NCBI GenBank assembly: GCA_013286655.1
Contig: JABDFG010000009.1
Span: 1 to 62,462 of the forward strand
DNA length: 62,462 bases
Source of the DNA: Bacteroidota bacterium
GTDB lineage: Bacteria > Bacteroidota > Bacteroidia > JABDFU01
Reading direction: 5' to 3'
Both the position numbers and the translations under genes were made by a program. A model generated the notes under the pieces. That model saw nothing but the letters and a program-made list of their open reading frames with translations. It did no database searches and was not told the origin of the DNA. Shown one piece after another: positions 17,855 to 26,291 of the stretch; the stretch's first letter is position 1; each line of letters starts with the position of its first letter.

Positions 17855-18274
17855 TTATAACTCAGCCAACGATTTTAATGCTACCAGCACAGGATTTTCT
17901 TCGCCTTGCGGTTTTTCTTGAACCGCACCTGGCCGATTATCTTCCTGAATAATTTCAAGTTTTACTCCCTCTCTTTCTTTAGTCAGCGCATATTCCATAA
18001 CGAAATAATTTTCGGCTTTATCTTCAAGGTCCGGACGCGGAGCGAAAAGACTGTACCTCACTTTCTGATATGGCATCACTTCCAATATTTTACCCCACTG
18101 TTCAAACACTTTACCCTCCCATTCCGCCCTGAATCTGATTGCACTTCCGACTTTCCAGTCAGTAATCAGGTCGCTTCCGAATTGCCATTTTTTTACCAGC
18201 TCCGGCTTGGTGAGTGTATCCCATATCTTATCAATGGGTGCTTTGATGAGAATAGTAGAGATGTTTGTTACCAT
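17855..18274 (-). CDS. SRPBCC (AHSA1-like) domain protein
   Basis: This is a single START-like/AHSA1 domain of 139 aa. It opens with STILIKAPIDKIWDTLTKPE, the usual first strand-helix of the fold, and has WKVGSAIRFRAEWEGKVFEQWGKILE in the middle. Such proteins bind small hydrophobic ligands and are often paired with ArsR regulators, as two others are in this window, but this copy stands alone. It converges with the dioxygenase gene with 6 bp between stops. Confidence 0.85.
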   Translation of the reverse strand: MVTNISTILIKAPIDKIWDTLTKPELVKKWQFGSDLITDWKVGSAIRFRAEWEGKVFEQWGKILEVMPYQKVRYSLFAPRPDLEDKAENYFVMEYALTKEREGVKLEIIQEDNRPGAVQEKPQGEENPVLVALKSLAEL

Positions 18275-18556
18275 TTTTTAGTTCTATTATCTGTGAATTT
18301 CCACTAATACCCAGGCATCTAATAGCGATTAGTTCTTAGCACTCTCAATCAATTACTTCTTTTGAACCGGATCAACAGTACCTGGAAAAACATTATCTCG
18401 ATCAATAAAAATAGAAACAAATGTGCAAAGGCTACGATTTAATTTATATTTTAAATGACATGCTACTCTGGGGTGCAAAAAAGGTTAAAACATTGTTAAA
18501 TAAAATGAAATATCCCATCTCTATCTTCGTCTGACGAATTAACAATTAGCTACAGT

Positions 18557-19606
18557 ATGGCACTATTAAAATCAATTGGTAAAAATCCCTGGGGTGAACG
18601 ATTAAATAAAATTCAACAATCTGCAAACTACAAAAATGATATTTTTCAAAACCTCAATATAACTAAGGTTATGGAAGAAAGGAGGGATTTATTCAGAACC
18701 TTTAAGAAATTTCTTAATAAACCTAAATCTGTGATGCCTGCATTTCCATTGCCCTCCGTTAAAACAGACCTTAAAAATCTACCCAACGGAGGATTCCCGG
18801 TACTCGTCTGGTTTGGCCATTCATCCTATCTATTGAAAATTAATGGCAAACACATTCTGGTTGACCCGGTTTTCAGTGGATATGCTTCTCCTTTCAAACT
18901 TAAATCTGCTAAGAATTTTGACGGGAGTAACATTTACGGAGCGGAGGACATGCCCGAAATTGATATCCTCCTCATTACTCATGATCATTACGACCATTGT
19001 GATTACAAGACAATACTAAAGATTCAAAATAAAACCAAACACATCATTACCTCTTTGGGAGTGGGATCCCACCTTGAATACTGGGGAATTGACATGAATA
19101 AGGTTACGGAACTGGATTGGAATGAAAGCATTGAAAAGGTGGAGGGCATTCAAATATACGCTGCACCAGCCAGACATTTTTCAGGAAGAGGATTTTCGCG
19201 GGCAAGAACCCTTTGGTCATCCTTTGTTTTAAAAACGAAGGATTGTGCTATTTACATTGGCGGAGATAGTGGTTATGATACCCATTTTCAGAATATAGGA
19301 GAAAAACAGGGCCCATTCGATCTTGCCATCCTTGAATCCGGACAATACAATGAAGCCTGGAAAAGCATTCACATGATGCCGGAAGAAACTGTCCAAGCAA
19401 GTCTTGACCTACAGGCCAAAATATTATTCCCAGTTCATTGGGGAAAATTCTCTCTTTCTCTTCACCCGTGGGATGATCCTATAAAAAGAGTTGTAAAGAA
19501 AGCAAATGAATTAAATGTAAAAATCACCACTCCCAGAATTGGCGAGCCCATATTAATAGGTGAAAAATATCCGTCTGACCAATGGTGGGCCTTTAATAAG
19601 ATTTAA
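18557..19606 (+). CDS. MBL-fold metal-dependent hydrolase (UlaG/NAPE-PLD-like)
   Basis: This is a 349-aa metallo-beta-lactamase-fold hydrolase. It shows the motif HDHYDHCD (HxHxDH), WFGHSSYLLKINGKHILVDPV upstream, a later metal-ligand region IYIGGDSGYDTHF, and FPVHWGKFSLSLHPWDDP near the end. The N-terminal region of about 70 residues before the fold and the WGHSS segment match the NAPE-PLD/RomA-like branch. The substrate could be a phospholipid or lactone and is not resolved here. It is a stand-alone gene preceded by 282 bp in which I see no strong promoter. Confidence 0.85.
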   Translation: MALLKSIGKNPWGERLNKIQQSANYKNDIFQNLNITKVMEERRDLFRTFKKFLNKPKSVMPAFPLPSVKTDLKNLPNGGFPVLVWFGHSSYLLKINGKHILVDPVFSGYASPFKLKSAKNFDGSNIYGAEDMPEIDILLITHDHYDHCDYKTILKIQNKTKHIITSLGVGSHLEYWGIDMNKVTELDWNESIEKVEGIQIYAAPARHFSGRGFSRARTLWSSFVLKTKDCAIYIGGDSGYDTHFQNIGEKQGPFDLAILESGQYNEAWKSIHMMPEETVQASLDLQAKILFPVHWGKFSLSLHPWDDPIKRVVKKANELNVKITTPRIGEPILIGEKYPSDQWWAFNKI

Positions 19607-19782
19607 TATCAGGTCGGTACATCTTCACTTACTGTCAATGTCATGATGTTACTTACCTTTAGGTAGTTCATTAAACACTAAAGTGGCGAACTTATTGTAT
19701 GAAGAGGTGAAGAACAAACGGAGGATATTTTGATTATTGGAGTAAGAATATAACCTTTAAGGATAATTTTAGTCACAAGAAA

Positions 19783-20166
19783 ATGGACACGATAGATCTT
19801 CCTTATGTTAACATAAAATACGTAGAACCCATTGTTAACTATATATATAAGGAAGGTGCACAATTAGGGTTTCCGGAAGTCCGCGAACTTATTTTCTATG
19901 CTGAAAAGCTAAGTGGATATAAACCCTACTTTACTTTTGCAGATGTCCAAGCAGCTAATATTGATATAACCAATGAAGGGAAGCGAGTTGTTGCAAATGT
20001 GAAAAACATGCCATTATTTAGAGGTACCGCGGTGTTAGTAAAAAACAGCTTGTATAAATTTGCAGCAAATTTTCTCAACGATTTTAACAAACCTCAGTAT
20101 CCTTTCCGTGCTTTTACTTCAAAAGACGAAGCTATTATGTGGCTTTTATCTTTACCCCGAGATTAA
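19783..20166 (+). CDS. Small STAS/SpoIIAA-like cytoplasmic protein
   Basis: The protein is 127 aa with alternating helix and strand: DLPYVNIKYVEPIVNYIY, then YKPYFTFADVQAAN, GTAVLVKNSLYKFAANFL and FTSKDEAIMWLLSL. The order and the final helix-after-DEA motif are like small SpoIIAA/STAS-type domains that Bacteroidota carry as single genes. No enzymatic motif is visible. Function is unknown. Confidence 0.55.
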   Translation: MDTIDLPYVNIKYVEPIVNYIYKEGAQLGFPEVRELIFYAEKLSGYKPYFTFADVQAANIDITNEGKRVVANVKNMPLFRGTAVLVKNSLYKFAANFLNDFNKPQYPFRAFTSKDEAIMWLLSLPRD

Positions 20167-20192
20167 TGTCGCCTGTTTATGCAAGCCATTAA

Positions 20193-20705
20193 CTAATATT
20201 TCATCGCTTCTTTGGTGAAATACTTTTTTAAATATGCCATTTGTCCAATATCGTAACTTTCGTGTTGAGCAAGAAAGACGATAGTGCCCCCGATTGTGGA
20301 ATCACCTGTTGGATTCTTAAAGGGTGCTGGGCCAGCCAAGTGTTCATCTGTTACAGCATGTAGGGCTTCTTTTAAAAGCGGAGATGCCTTTTCCCATTCG
20401 CTTTTTACTTTTTCCAAAGTAGGATAAACCTCTTTTGTATCAAAAGGTTTAAAATTATCAAACCGTCCCTTGAATGGATTTTCAGTAGGATTTCCCAAGA
20501 AATTAAGCGTGTTGTATCTCGCCCAAACTGTATGGGCTGCAATCCAGATTAATGGGTTCGAATGCTCACTGATTCTTATTTTGGATTGCTCCTCTGTCAC
20601 TCCTTCCAAAGCATTCAGGAATAAACGATTGTTGAGTTTAAATATCAGCAATGAGGGATAAATTGCCGGAGTCTTTGTTTTTGTTGTTTCAATTGTCATT
20701 TCCAT
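20193..20705 (-). CDS. DinB-family protein
   Basis: This is a four-helix-bundle DinB/DfsB-type protein of 170 aa. Metal-ligand histidines typical of the fold are seen at WIAAHTVWARYN and FLAQHESYDIGQMAYLKK. Many members are thiol-dependent transferases (for example with bacillithiol or mycothiol), but most Bacteroidota copies are uncharacterised. It stands alone, with a 285-bp gap to the Arr gene upstream. Confidence 0.85.
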   Translation of the reverse strand: MEMTIETTKTKTPAIYPSLLIFKLNNRLFLNALEGVTEEQSKIRISEHSNPLIWIAAHTVWARYNTLNFLGNPTENPFKGRFDNFKPFDTKEVYPTLEKVKSEWEKASPLLKEALHAVTDEHLAGPAPFKNPTGDSTIGGTIVFLAQHESYDIGQMAYLKKYFTKEAMKY

Positions 20706-20990
20706 AATTTATGTATTTAAAAGTTAAATTATTAAAGTTGAATTTCGTTAGGACAAATTTATCATTATTTAATTGAAAGTGGGTTATGGTTTATCCCTGC
20801 CAACAAATTGTTCTTGACCGAGCAAAAACTGAATTTTATCAAACACCAAACTGCTACAAAACCGTCAAGCGACATGTGCATAAATGAAATTATTTTTCTC
20901 ATGGTTCTATTTTTTATTGTTGTTTATGGTTCGTTATTGTCTTTATTACAGCGTTTCATTTCCATCTAAATTAAAAAGTCATTACGGAAA

Positions 20991-21734
20991 CTAATTAATA
21001 ATGTCTCCTTTGTTATTCGCCAACTTTTCGCGCCATTTTTGAAGTTCTTCAGGTGCTAGTCTAACCCAATCTGTTACTTCCCCAACGATTTTCAATGGTG
21101 CTTGGCTGCGATATGAGCGTGTCGGATTTCCCGGAAATTTTTTGTCTGTAACATTCGGGTCATTTTCAAAGCTACCTGTCGGTTCAACAATATAAATATG
21201 TTCACGTCCATCGCTTTTTGCTAATTCAGCAGCAAGCCCCGCCCCATTAACCAAGGCGGTGAAATAAATATGATTCATTTTGATTTCGGGTTTGTAATTT
21301 GAACTGCCGCCTGCTATCAGTAACTCGCCAACCTGCAAATCGGCTTTTGTCCCGTGATAAAAGGGACCTTTGTCAGATGGTTTATCATTAAACGAAATTG
21401 CCAATTCATAATTCTTTTTTGCCTTGCCAGTGTCGCTTAAGTCCTCATAGCATTTAGCAATGTTTAAATATAGAGAAGGGAAAGCACTTTTAACAGAGTC
21501 ATTATTTATTTTTAATGCAAACCGCAAATCCGTTTCGAGCCATTTTAATTTGTCGAAAACATTTTTTTGATGTCGGGCTACGTAATGAGCTGCAATAAAT
21601 TTTTCAAAATCGTTTGTCGCTTCGTTCCAGGCTTGAAGAAACAATTTGTTCGCCTCTTCAGGTTTGCCATTTTCTTCCATGCTCATACCTTGAAGGCAGA
21701 GTTTAACGATACTATTGTTAGGGCTGAATTCCAT
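20991..21734 (-). CDS. arr: TPR-like domain fused to rifampin ADP-ribosyltransferase (Arr)
   Basis: The protein has two parts. Residues about 1-112 resemble a stand-alone TPR-like Bacteroidota protein (KPEEANKLFLQAWNEA, AAHYVARHQ, YLNIAKCYEDLSDTGKAKK). Residues about 118-247 form an Arr domain: GPFYHGTKADLQVGELL, HIYFTALVNGAGLAAELA, IYIVEPTGSFENDP and DKKFPGNPTRSYRS. The conserved His-Gly-Thr and the Tyr/Asp positions of Arr are all present, so it should be able to transfer ADP-ribose from NAD to rifamycins. Classic Arr enzymes are about 140 aa without the N-terminal domain. It is followed 6 bp upstream by the RibD-like gene on the same strand, so the two may be co-transcribed. Confidence 0.85.
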   Translation of the reverse strand: MEFSPNNSIVKLCLQGMSMEENGKPEEANKLFLQAWNEATNDFEKFIAAHYVARHQKNVFDKLKWLETDLRFALKINNDSVKSAFPSLYLNIAKCYEDLSDTGKAKKNYELAISFNDKPSDKGPFYHGTKADLQVGELLIAGGSSNYKPEIKMNHIYFTALVNGAGLAAELAKSDGREHIYIVEPTGSFENDPNVTDKKFPGNPTRSYRSQAPLKIVGEVTDWVRLAPEELQKWREKLANNKGDIIN

Positions 21735-21740
21735 TTTTAA

Positions 21741-22322
21741 TTATTTTGTCGATAAATTATTCACAGTAGTTTCATTTTTCTTGTAATGAAGTGCGATTGC
21801 GCCCGATTTAAACAGCTGGGTATGCTCCAGTTGGAAGTTGAGTTTTTCCGGAACGAGAAAGTTTTCAAATAAGCGTTTGTTCTCTCCTACCAGAACCGGG
21901 TGGATCACTAAATGAAGTTCATCGATCAGACCAAGTCCCAGCAAGCCCGGAAGCAGGCTGGTGCTGCTGAATGCGATTTTTTTTCCGGGTTGCAGTTTTA
22001 ATTCACGGATCAAGCCTTCGGGATTTTCATTGACTATTCTTGTATTTTCCATGGCATTTTTGAGTGTGCGCGAAAGGACGATTTTCTCGATCGGGATCAT
22101 GGCCTCCGCAAAGGCAATATCACCAGGTGTACCAGACTTATTTTTGGCAACTTCAGGCCAAAAAGGAACCATTAATTCGTACGTTTTGCGGCCATATACA
22201 ATCAAGCCAGTGTCCCGCATGAGCCAGGTGAAATAGTCCATCAGTTGCTCATCAGGGGCAAAATGTGTGTGTTCATAGCAACCGTCGATGCTGATATTCA
22301 TGGCGAACATTACTTTTCTCAT
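21741..22322 (-). CDS. Dihydrofolate reductase family protein (RibD C-terminal-like)
   Basis: This is a 193-aa RibD_C/DHFR-fold protein: MFAMNISIDGCYEHTHFAPDEQLMDYF (in two parts), LIVYGRKTYELMVPFWPEV, KIVLSRTLKN and LGLIDELHLVIHPVLVGENKRLF. NADPH is the expected cofactor; the physiological substrate is unknown and these proteins are not true folate-cycle DHFRs. It is the first gene of a probable two-gene unit with the TPR-Arr fusion. Confidence 0.85.
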   Translation of the reverse strand: MRKVMFAMNISIDGCYEHTHFAPDEQLMDYFTWLMRDTGLIVYGRKTYELMVPFWPEVAKNKSGTPGDIAFAEAMIPIEKIVLSRTLKNAMENTRIVNENPEGLIRELKLQPGKKIAFSSTSLLPGLLGLGLIDELHLVIHPVLVGENKRLFENFLVPEKLNFQLEHTQLFKSGAIALHYKKNETTVNNLSTK

Positions 22323-22365
22323 GGTATTGTTTTAGTTTTTTAAAGTTCATAATTTTTTACAGAAT

Positions 22366-22475
22366 GGCATAACCGATTATTCAGCCATTTCAGGAGCGGC
22401 CCAACCAGGTTCCGATGTCAGTATTTTGGGAAATTTTCCCCAAACACGCTTGGCGACATCCGGCATAGGGCCGGA
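22366..22475. repeat. Dispersed nested-hairpin repeat, copy 1
   Basis: The copy starts AACCGATTATTCAGCC and continues through TCAGGAGCGGCCCAACC, then a nested hairpin, ending ATAGGGCCGG. The inner arms are ATTTTGGGAAA and TTTTCCCCAAA. The outer arms are CCGATGTC and GACATCCGG (one bulged base). It resembles copies at 39010-39187 and 40848-40935. The inner stem is conserved in sequence. The outer stem differs between copies but still pairs. Confidence 0.6.
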
Positions 22476-22598
22476 GTGTCCTGACACGAGTATAATGCTG
22501 CCTGTAATTCTGGCTATTCAATATTCAATTTCACCGAATTGTATCATAATACATTAGAAATCAAGTTAAATTTCCAGCTTTAAAATCCTTTGAAAAAA

Positions 22599-23519
22599 AT
22601 GAATTCAAAAAAAATAGTCGTAGTAGGCGCAACTGGACATCTTGGAGTCAAAATTGTCCAGGCTCTTCTGGACCAAGGAGCAGATGTCACAGCAATGGTG
22701 AGGGCCACCAGTAACAAAAGTAAACTTGAAGCAATGGGTGTAAAACATTTTGCTCTTGGGGATATGATGAACAAAGAGTCTCTAAAGGAGGCACTTAATC
22801 CAAGGGAAGGTTTTGATGCGATAGTTGCCAGTGCAGCAGGATATACTGCGCATTCGAAAGGTGATAGCCCGGCAACCGATACAATAGGTTATAAAAATTT
22901 GGTTGATGCAACCAAAGCAGCAGGCATTCCAAGATTTGTTCTTCTCTCTATTTTGGAATGTGATAAAGCAGTGAATGTGCCTCACTTTCACAACAAGTAT
23001 TTAACTGAAACGTATCTGCAAGAAAAAAAACAGCCCTATATAGCGTTAAGATCTGGAGCATTCTTCGATTGGAATGATAATTTTATGCTGAAAAGAATTT
23101 CCAAAGGAGTTGTTCCTGTATTTTTTACAAAGGCCGGTTATGGGACAATTTACACACCCGATCTTGCACGTTATTTGGCAATGGCAGCTGTTAGTTTGCC
23201 TGATTCAGAACTAAACTCATACGTTGATGTAGGTTGGAGCAAACCTGTAAACAGCGAATCATTAATAGCAGCGTTTTCAAAAGTATTGGATAAACCTTTC
23301 AGAGCAAAATTGATTGTGTCGGGTTTAGTGTTTGGCATTCTCTGCTTTTTTGCTATGTTTATCCCTAAATTAAAAGATATGGTTGCAATGGTGAGGTGGG
23401 TAAACACGGGGGTATATGTAAGTAAGGACACCGCACGACAACAAAAACTCTTTGGCGATTTGCCAACCACTGAAGAAGCCGTGAGAAGATATTGCAAAGA
23501 CCATCATCTAATCAAATAG
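22599..23519 (+). CDS. NmrA-like NAD(P)-binding SDR family protein
   Basis: This is an atypical short-chain dehydrogenase of about 306 aa. The nucleotide-binding motif is VVGATGHLGVKIVQALLDQG at the N-terminus, followed by VTAMVRATSN and AIVASAAGYTAHSKGD, then YKNLVDATKAAGIPRFVLLS. A hydrophobic segment at about residues 245-262 (IVSGLVFGILCFFAMFIP) suggests membrane contact. An in-frame TTG at 22590 adds MKK, but the ATG at 22599 is preferred. It is 71 bp after the end of the nearest repeat-containing gap and is transcribed toward the GNAT remnant. Confidence 0.8.
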   Translation: MNSKKIVVVGATGHLGVKIVQALLDQGADVTAMVRATSNKSKLEAMGVKHFALGDMMNKESLKEALNPREGFDAIVASAAGYTAHSKGDSPATDTIGYKNLVDATKAAGIPRFVLLSILECDKAVNVPHFHNKYLTETYLQEKKQPYIALRSGAFFDWNDNFMLKRISKGVVPVFFTKAGYGTIYTPDLARYLAMAAVSLPDSELNSYVDVGWSKPVNSESLIAAFSKVLDKPFRAKLIVSGLVFGILCFFAMFIPKLKDMVAMVRWVNTGVYVSKDTARQQKLFGDLPTTEEAVRRYCKDHHLIK

Positions 23520-23548
23520 AATGTTTGTATACCCTAACATTTTTAACC

Positions 23549-23795
23549 ATGAAAATCAATAAAAACGAAAAGCTTAACCGGTATGAAATCGAGACGGATG
23601 GAGAATTTGCATACATTGAATATCAATTTTACAAAGACGATATTGCGCTAATGCACACCTTTGTCCCTGAATCTGCAAGAGGAAAAGGCGTTGCGTCAAA
23701 ACAAGAAAGTGATGATTTATTGTCCCTCAGTTGCAAAGTATGTTAAAATGCATCCTGAATACGAACCCCTTATTGACAAACAATGGCAGAAATAG
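23549..23795 (+). pseudogene. GNAT N-acetyltransferase (NATD1/YjdJ-like) with internal deletion
   Basis: The gene begins MKINKNEKLNRYEIETDG and runs in frame to VPESARGKGVASK, which is the acetyl-CoA loop of the small GNAT family. The last part of the same protein resumes in another frame from about 23705: NKKVMIYCPSVAKYVKMHPE, ending EPLIDKQWQK at TAG 23793-23795. The helix that should join them (roughly 12-15 residues) is missing, and the joint changes frame, so the protein is broken. The 3' end overlaps the pirin ATG by 13 bp, matching the common GNAT-pirin gene pair of Bacteroidota. An assembly error is possible but would have to remove several tens of bases. Confidence 0.75.
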
Positions 23796-24685
23796 TAATT
23801 GACGCTCGTAATGCTTTTATTGGACCAAACATGGCCGTTAGCCGCATCCTGCCATTCCGTAAAAAAAGAATGGTTGGACCGTTTATTTTTATGGATCATG
23901 CTGGTCCGGTAAAACTGCAAGGTATCAAGCACCATAAAATGGATGTACTGCCTCACCCTCACATTGGCTTATCTACGGTAAGTTACTTGTTTAATGGGGA
24001 AGTTACACATCGTGATAGTCTTGGGGTGGAGCAGATCATAAAACCTGGAGAGGTTAATTGGATGACTGCAGGTAAGGGAATTTCTCATTCCGAAAGATTT
24101 GAAAATCCTGCCATTCTCGCGAGTGGACAATTAGAGATGCTTCAGACATGGGTTGCACTTCCTGAAAAGGATGAAGAGTCAAATCCGTCTTTCAAAAATT
24201 ATAGTAAGAAAGAACTTCCGGTTGTCACAGATCAGGGCTTGTGGATGCGACTCATTGCGGGGGAAGCGTTTGGAGTCAAAAGTCAGGTTTCTACTCATTC
24301 TCCTCTTTTTTATATCCATGTAACGTTGAAACCTTATTCAAAAGTAACCTTGCCGGTAAATTATACCGAACGCGCAATTTATATTGTAAAGGGATCTGTT
24401 GATGTGAATAACGATGTCTATCACGCTAAACAAATGGTTGTTTTTGCAAGCAACGAGAATCCGGTAATTAACTCCAGGGAGGAGACCGTATTGATGATGT
24501 TGGGTGGCGAGCCGCTGGGTGAAAGACATATTTGGTGGAATTTTGTTTCTTCAAGCAAGAATCGAATTGAACAGGCAAAAGCTGACTGGAAAGAAGGTAG
24601 AATTAACTTGCCGCCTCTGGATGACAAGGAGTATATTCCCCTGCCGGAAGAAAAAACCGGAAGGCCACCGGAAGCTTTGTCTTAA
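23783..24685 (+). CDS. Pirin family protein
   Basis: This is a cupin-fold pirin of 300 aa. The N-terminal cupin has the metal-site sequence DVLPHPHIGLSTVSYLFNGEVTHRDS (in parts, about 52-77) with two His, and EVNWMTAGKGISHSE (about 91-105) with the third His and a Glu. The C-terminal cupin includes GSVDVNNDVYHAKQMVVF. Bacterial pirins are reported as quercetinases or redox regulators; the role here is open. It overlaps the end of the broken GNAT gene. Confidence 0.9.
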   Translation: MAEIVIDARNAFIGPNMAVSRILPFRKKRMVGPFIFMDHAGPVKLQGIKHHKMDVLPHPHIGLSTVSYLFNGEVTHRDSLGVEQIIKPGEVNWMTAGKGISHSERFENPAILASGQLEMLQTWVALPEKDEESNPSFKNYSKKELPVVTDQGLWMRLIAGEAFGVKSQVSTHSPLFYIHVTLKPYSKVTLPVNYTERAIYIVKGSVDVNNDVYHAKQMVVFASNENPVINSREETVLMMLGGEPLGERHIWWNFVSSSKNRIEQAKADWKEGRINLPPLDDKEYIPLPEEKTGRPPEALS

Positions 24686-24786
24686 ATTACGAGCCACTTT
24701 TCTTCTCAAGAATTCCCCTAAGCTGTTTAATCTGTTCCTGGTACAATCCCAGCCAGAGCCTGGCTGTTGTGGCATACACAGTGAGG

Positions 24787-25071
24787 CTATCCCTCTCCGG
24801 AGCCTGGAGACAGCAAGATTGATAAGGAAAAGCACCCAAAACTGACCAGTGAAATGAAGGTCCGGATCGTATGAAACAATTCCCATTTGCTTCTTATTTC
24901 TTCCCAACCCAATGGAACTGTCAAATCAGTCCACTGTTTTATCTGATTGTCCATAGGAACCTTAATTCCCAGAGTAATAAATAATGTAATCAATATGAGG
25001 AGCAAGGAAAGACAGGCAGTATAAAAACCAATTGATTTCCTTTTGGGATACAAAACCAATGTTAGTATCAT
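24787..25071 (-). pseudogene. DUF1772-like membrane protein lacking its N-terminal half
   Basis: The 94-aa frame has one to two membrane segments and VPMDNQIKQWTDLTVPLGWEE followed by WELFHTIRTFISLVSF, which are family landmarks of the C-terminal half of DUF1772 (about 150 aa). The expected N-terminal helices are absent. The first codons (MILTLVLYPKRKSIGFYT) match the middle of the family. Six bp upstream is a GTTTG-N5-CAAAC palindrome with flanks identical to the promoter at 38968-38999, but the -7 box there is replaced by TATGATAC. It looks as if a deletion joined the operator to the middle of the gene. Confidence 0.6.
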
Positions 25072-25077
25072 AATTCA

Positions 25078-25092
25078 GTTTGCAATACAAAC
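25078..25092. promoter_or_regulatory. Operator palindrome GTTTG-N5-CAAAC, site A
   Basis: GTTTGCAATACAAAC sits 6 bp upstream of the truncated DUF1772 frame. The flanks (TAATTCA before and CAAAT after) are the same as at site C (38981-38995), which shows common origin. The likely binder is the winged-helix regulator at 38070-38363. Confidence 0.6.
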
Positions 25093-25247
25093 CAAATCTA
25101 TTTTTATCATTGGGATAAGATTCTTTTATAAAATGTCATGGCAAAAGTAAATAGCCACAGCATATATATGGAACAAGCACCATCCTTTGAATAAGGCCAA
25201 GCCAAGAATGGAATATATTTTGCTCATAATGAAGCTTCTGTCTTGTA

Positions 25248-25694
25248 TCAAACCCCAAACTGCGAAAAGTGATGATCCAGGTGTTTATAATTGATGCGGC
25301 CCCATTCAATTGGTTCCATTTTTCCGAAGAAGGGGTGCTTTTCTGCAACTGCTCCGGCTTCCCCACCTTTAGTAAGCCTTTCGAATGCCCTCAGAAAATT
25401 TTGTTTTTCAACATCGAACTCATGTTGCCCGGTAGCTCTGAGTTCCTTTGCAGTAGGAGAATTTTTTCTCATCTGTCCTTCTCCAAGAACCGCTTTCTTT
25501 AAAAACTGCCCTAAGAACCTTATTGGCAGGAGCTTTGCGTTTAATTCTCCAGTCGGCATTTGCATCGCTTTGGTGCAATGGCAGAGCATTTGAGAGACAT
25601 TCATTTCCCCCCACAGATTTTTTGTTTGAGACGTAAGCTTTTCCAGCCTTTGTAAAAGTTCTTGTTGTTCAGATGAATTGAATATGTTCTTCAT
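25248..25694 (-). CDS. DUF1569 family protein (DinB-like fold)
   Basis: This is a 148-aa helical protein matching DUF1569: SSEQQELLQRLEKLT, LWGEMNVSQMLCHCTKAM (with Cys and His typical of the DinB-like metal site), KKNFLRAFERL-like segment and HPFFGKMEPIEWGRINYKH, followed by LDHHFSQFG. Function is unknown. It is preceded by a 166-bp gap and is divergent from the VOC genes. Confidence 0.85.
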   Translation of the reverse strand: MKNIFNSSEQQELLQRLEKLTSQTKNLWGEMNVSQMLCHCTKAMQMPTGELNAKLLPIRFLGQFLKKAVLGEGQMRKNSPTAKELRATGQHEFDVEKQNFLRAFERLTKGGEAGAVAEKHPFFGKMEPIEWGRINYKHLDHHFSQFGV

Positions 25695-25806
25695 ATTTCG
25701 AAATTAAAAAAAAATATTTGTTTGATATTGAAGGCTAATGTACAAAACAATAATATATGCCCTTCAGTATTGAGATGTCTGCGATTGAGCTTGACACAGG
25801 TAAGAG

Positions 25807-25838
25807 TTTCCTGAATAAGTGAAATCATATTATCTTTG
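25807..25838 (+). promoter_or_regulatory. Promoter of the VOC gene
   Basis: TTTC (25807-25810) and TATCTTTG (25831-25838) are separated by exactly 20 nt, which fits the Bacteroidota TTTG/TAnnTTTG pattern. The ATG at 25861 follows 22 bp after the -7 box. Confidence 0.55.
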
Positions 25839-25860
25839 AATCAGATCAGGCCGTTAACTT

Positions 25861-26238
25861 ATGAATACTATTGGTTATTTCGAAATACAATCAACTAACC
25901 CGGAAAGGGAAGTAAAATTTTATTCTGCGTTGTTCGGGTGGAAATTTACCAGGCAGGAGTTTGTTCCAATTGAATACTATGGTATAGAAACAAAAACCAT
26001 ACGCGGTGGCCTTTTAAAAAGGCCAGCTCCTGTGCCTTCCCCTCCAAGCGGGACCAATGCTTTTGTTAACTCTGTAGAAGTTGAAAATTTTGACAAAACA
26101 AGAGAACTCATACTCCAAAACGGAGGACAAGTTGCCTTGCCGAAGTTTGCAATACCCGGAAAATGCTGGCAGGGTTACTTCCTCGATCCAGACAATAATA
26201 CGTTCGGTATTTTTGAAGTGGATTCGAAGGCAAAGTAA
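25861..26238 (+). CDS. VOC family protein (glyoxalase-like)
   Basis: This is a 125-aa vicinal-oxygen-chelate fold protein. It starts NTIGYFEIQSTNPEREVKFYSALFGWKF (in parts), has AFVNSVEVENFDKTRELI in the middle and ends CWQGYFLDPDNNTFGIFEVD. The GWKF and DPDNNTFGIFE motifs are typical. The role could be detoxification or antibiotic binding. It is co-directional with a second VOC gene 54 bp downstream. Confidence 0.87.
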   Translation: MNTIGYFEIQSTNPEREVKFYSALFGWKFTRQEFVPIEYYGIETKTIRGGLLKRPAPVPSPPSGTNAFVNSVEVENFDKTRELILQNGGQVALPKFAIPGKCWQGYFLDPDNNTFGIFEVDSKAK

Positions 26239-26291
26239 GTTATTTCCTACTTTAGTGGGATAATTTTTAAAAATTAAACTAAAAATTAATC

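Noticed and set aside
22366-22475. Integron attC site
   Set aside because: GCCCAAC-type R' is present in some copies, but the opposing GTTRRRY motif is missing and no integron integrase is in the window.
23549-23746. A short functional GNAT protein
   Set aside because: The acetyl-CoA loop is followed by out-of-frame sequence and the family C-terminus continues in another frame.
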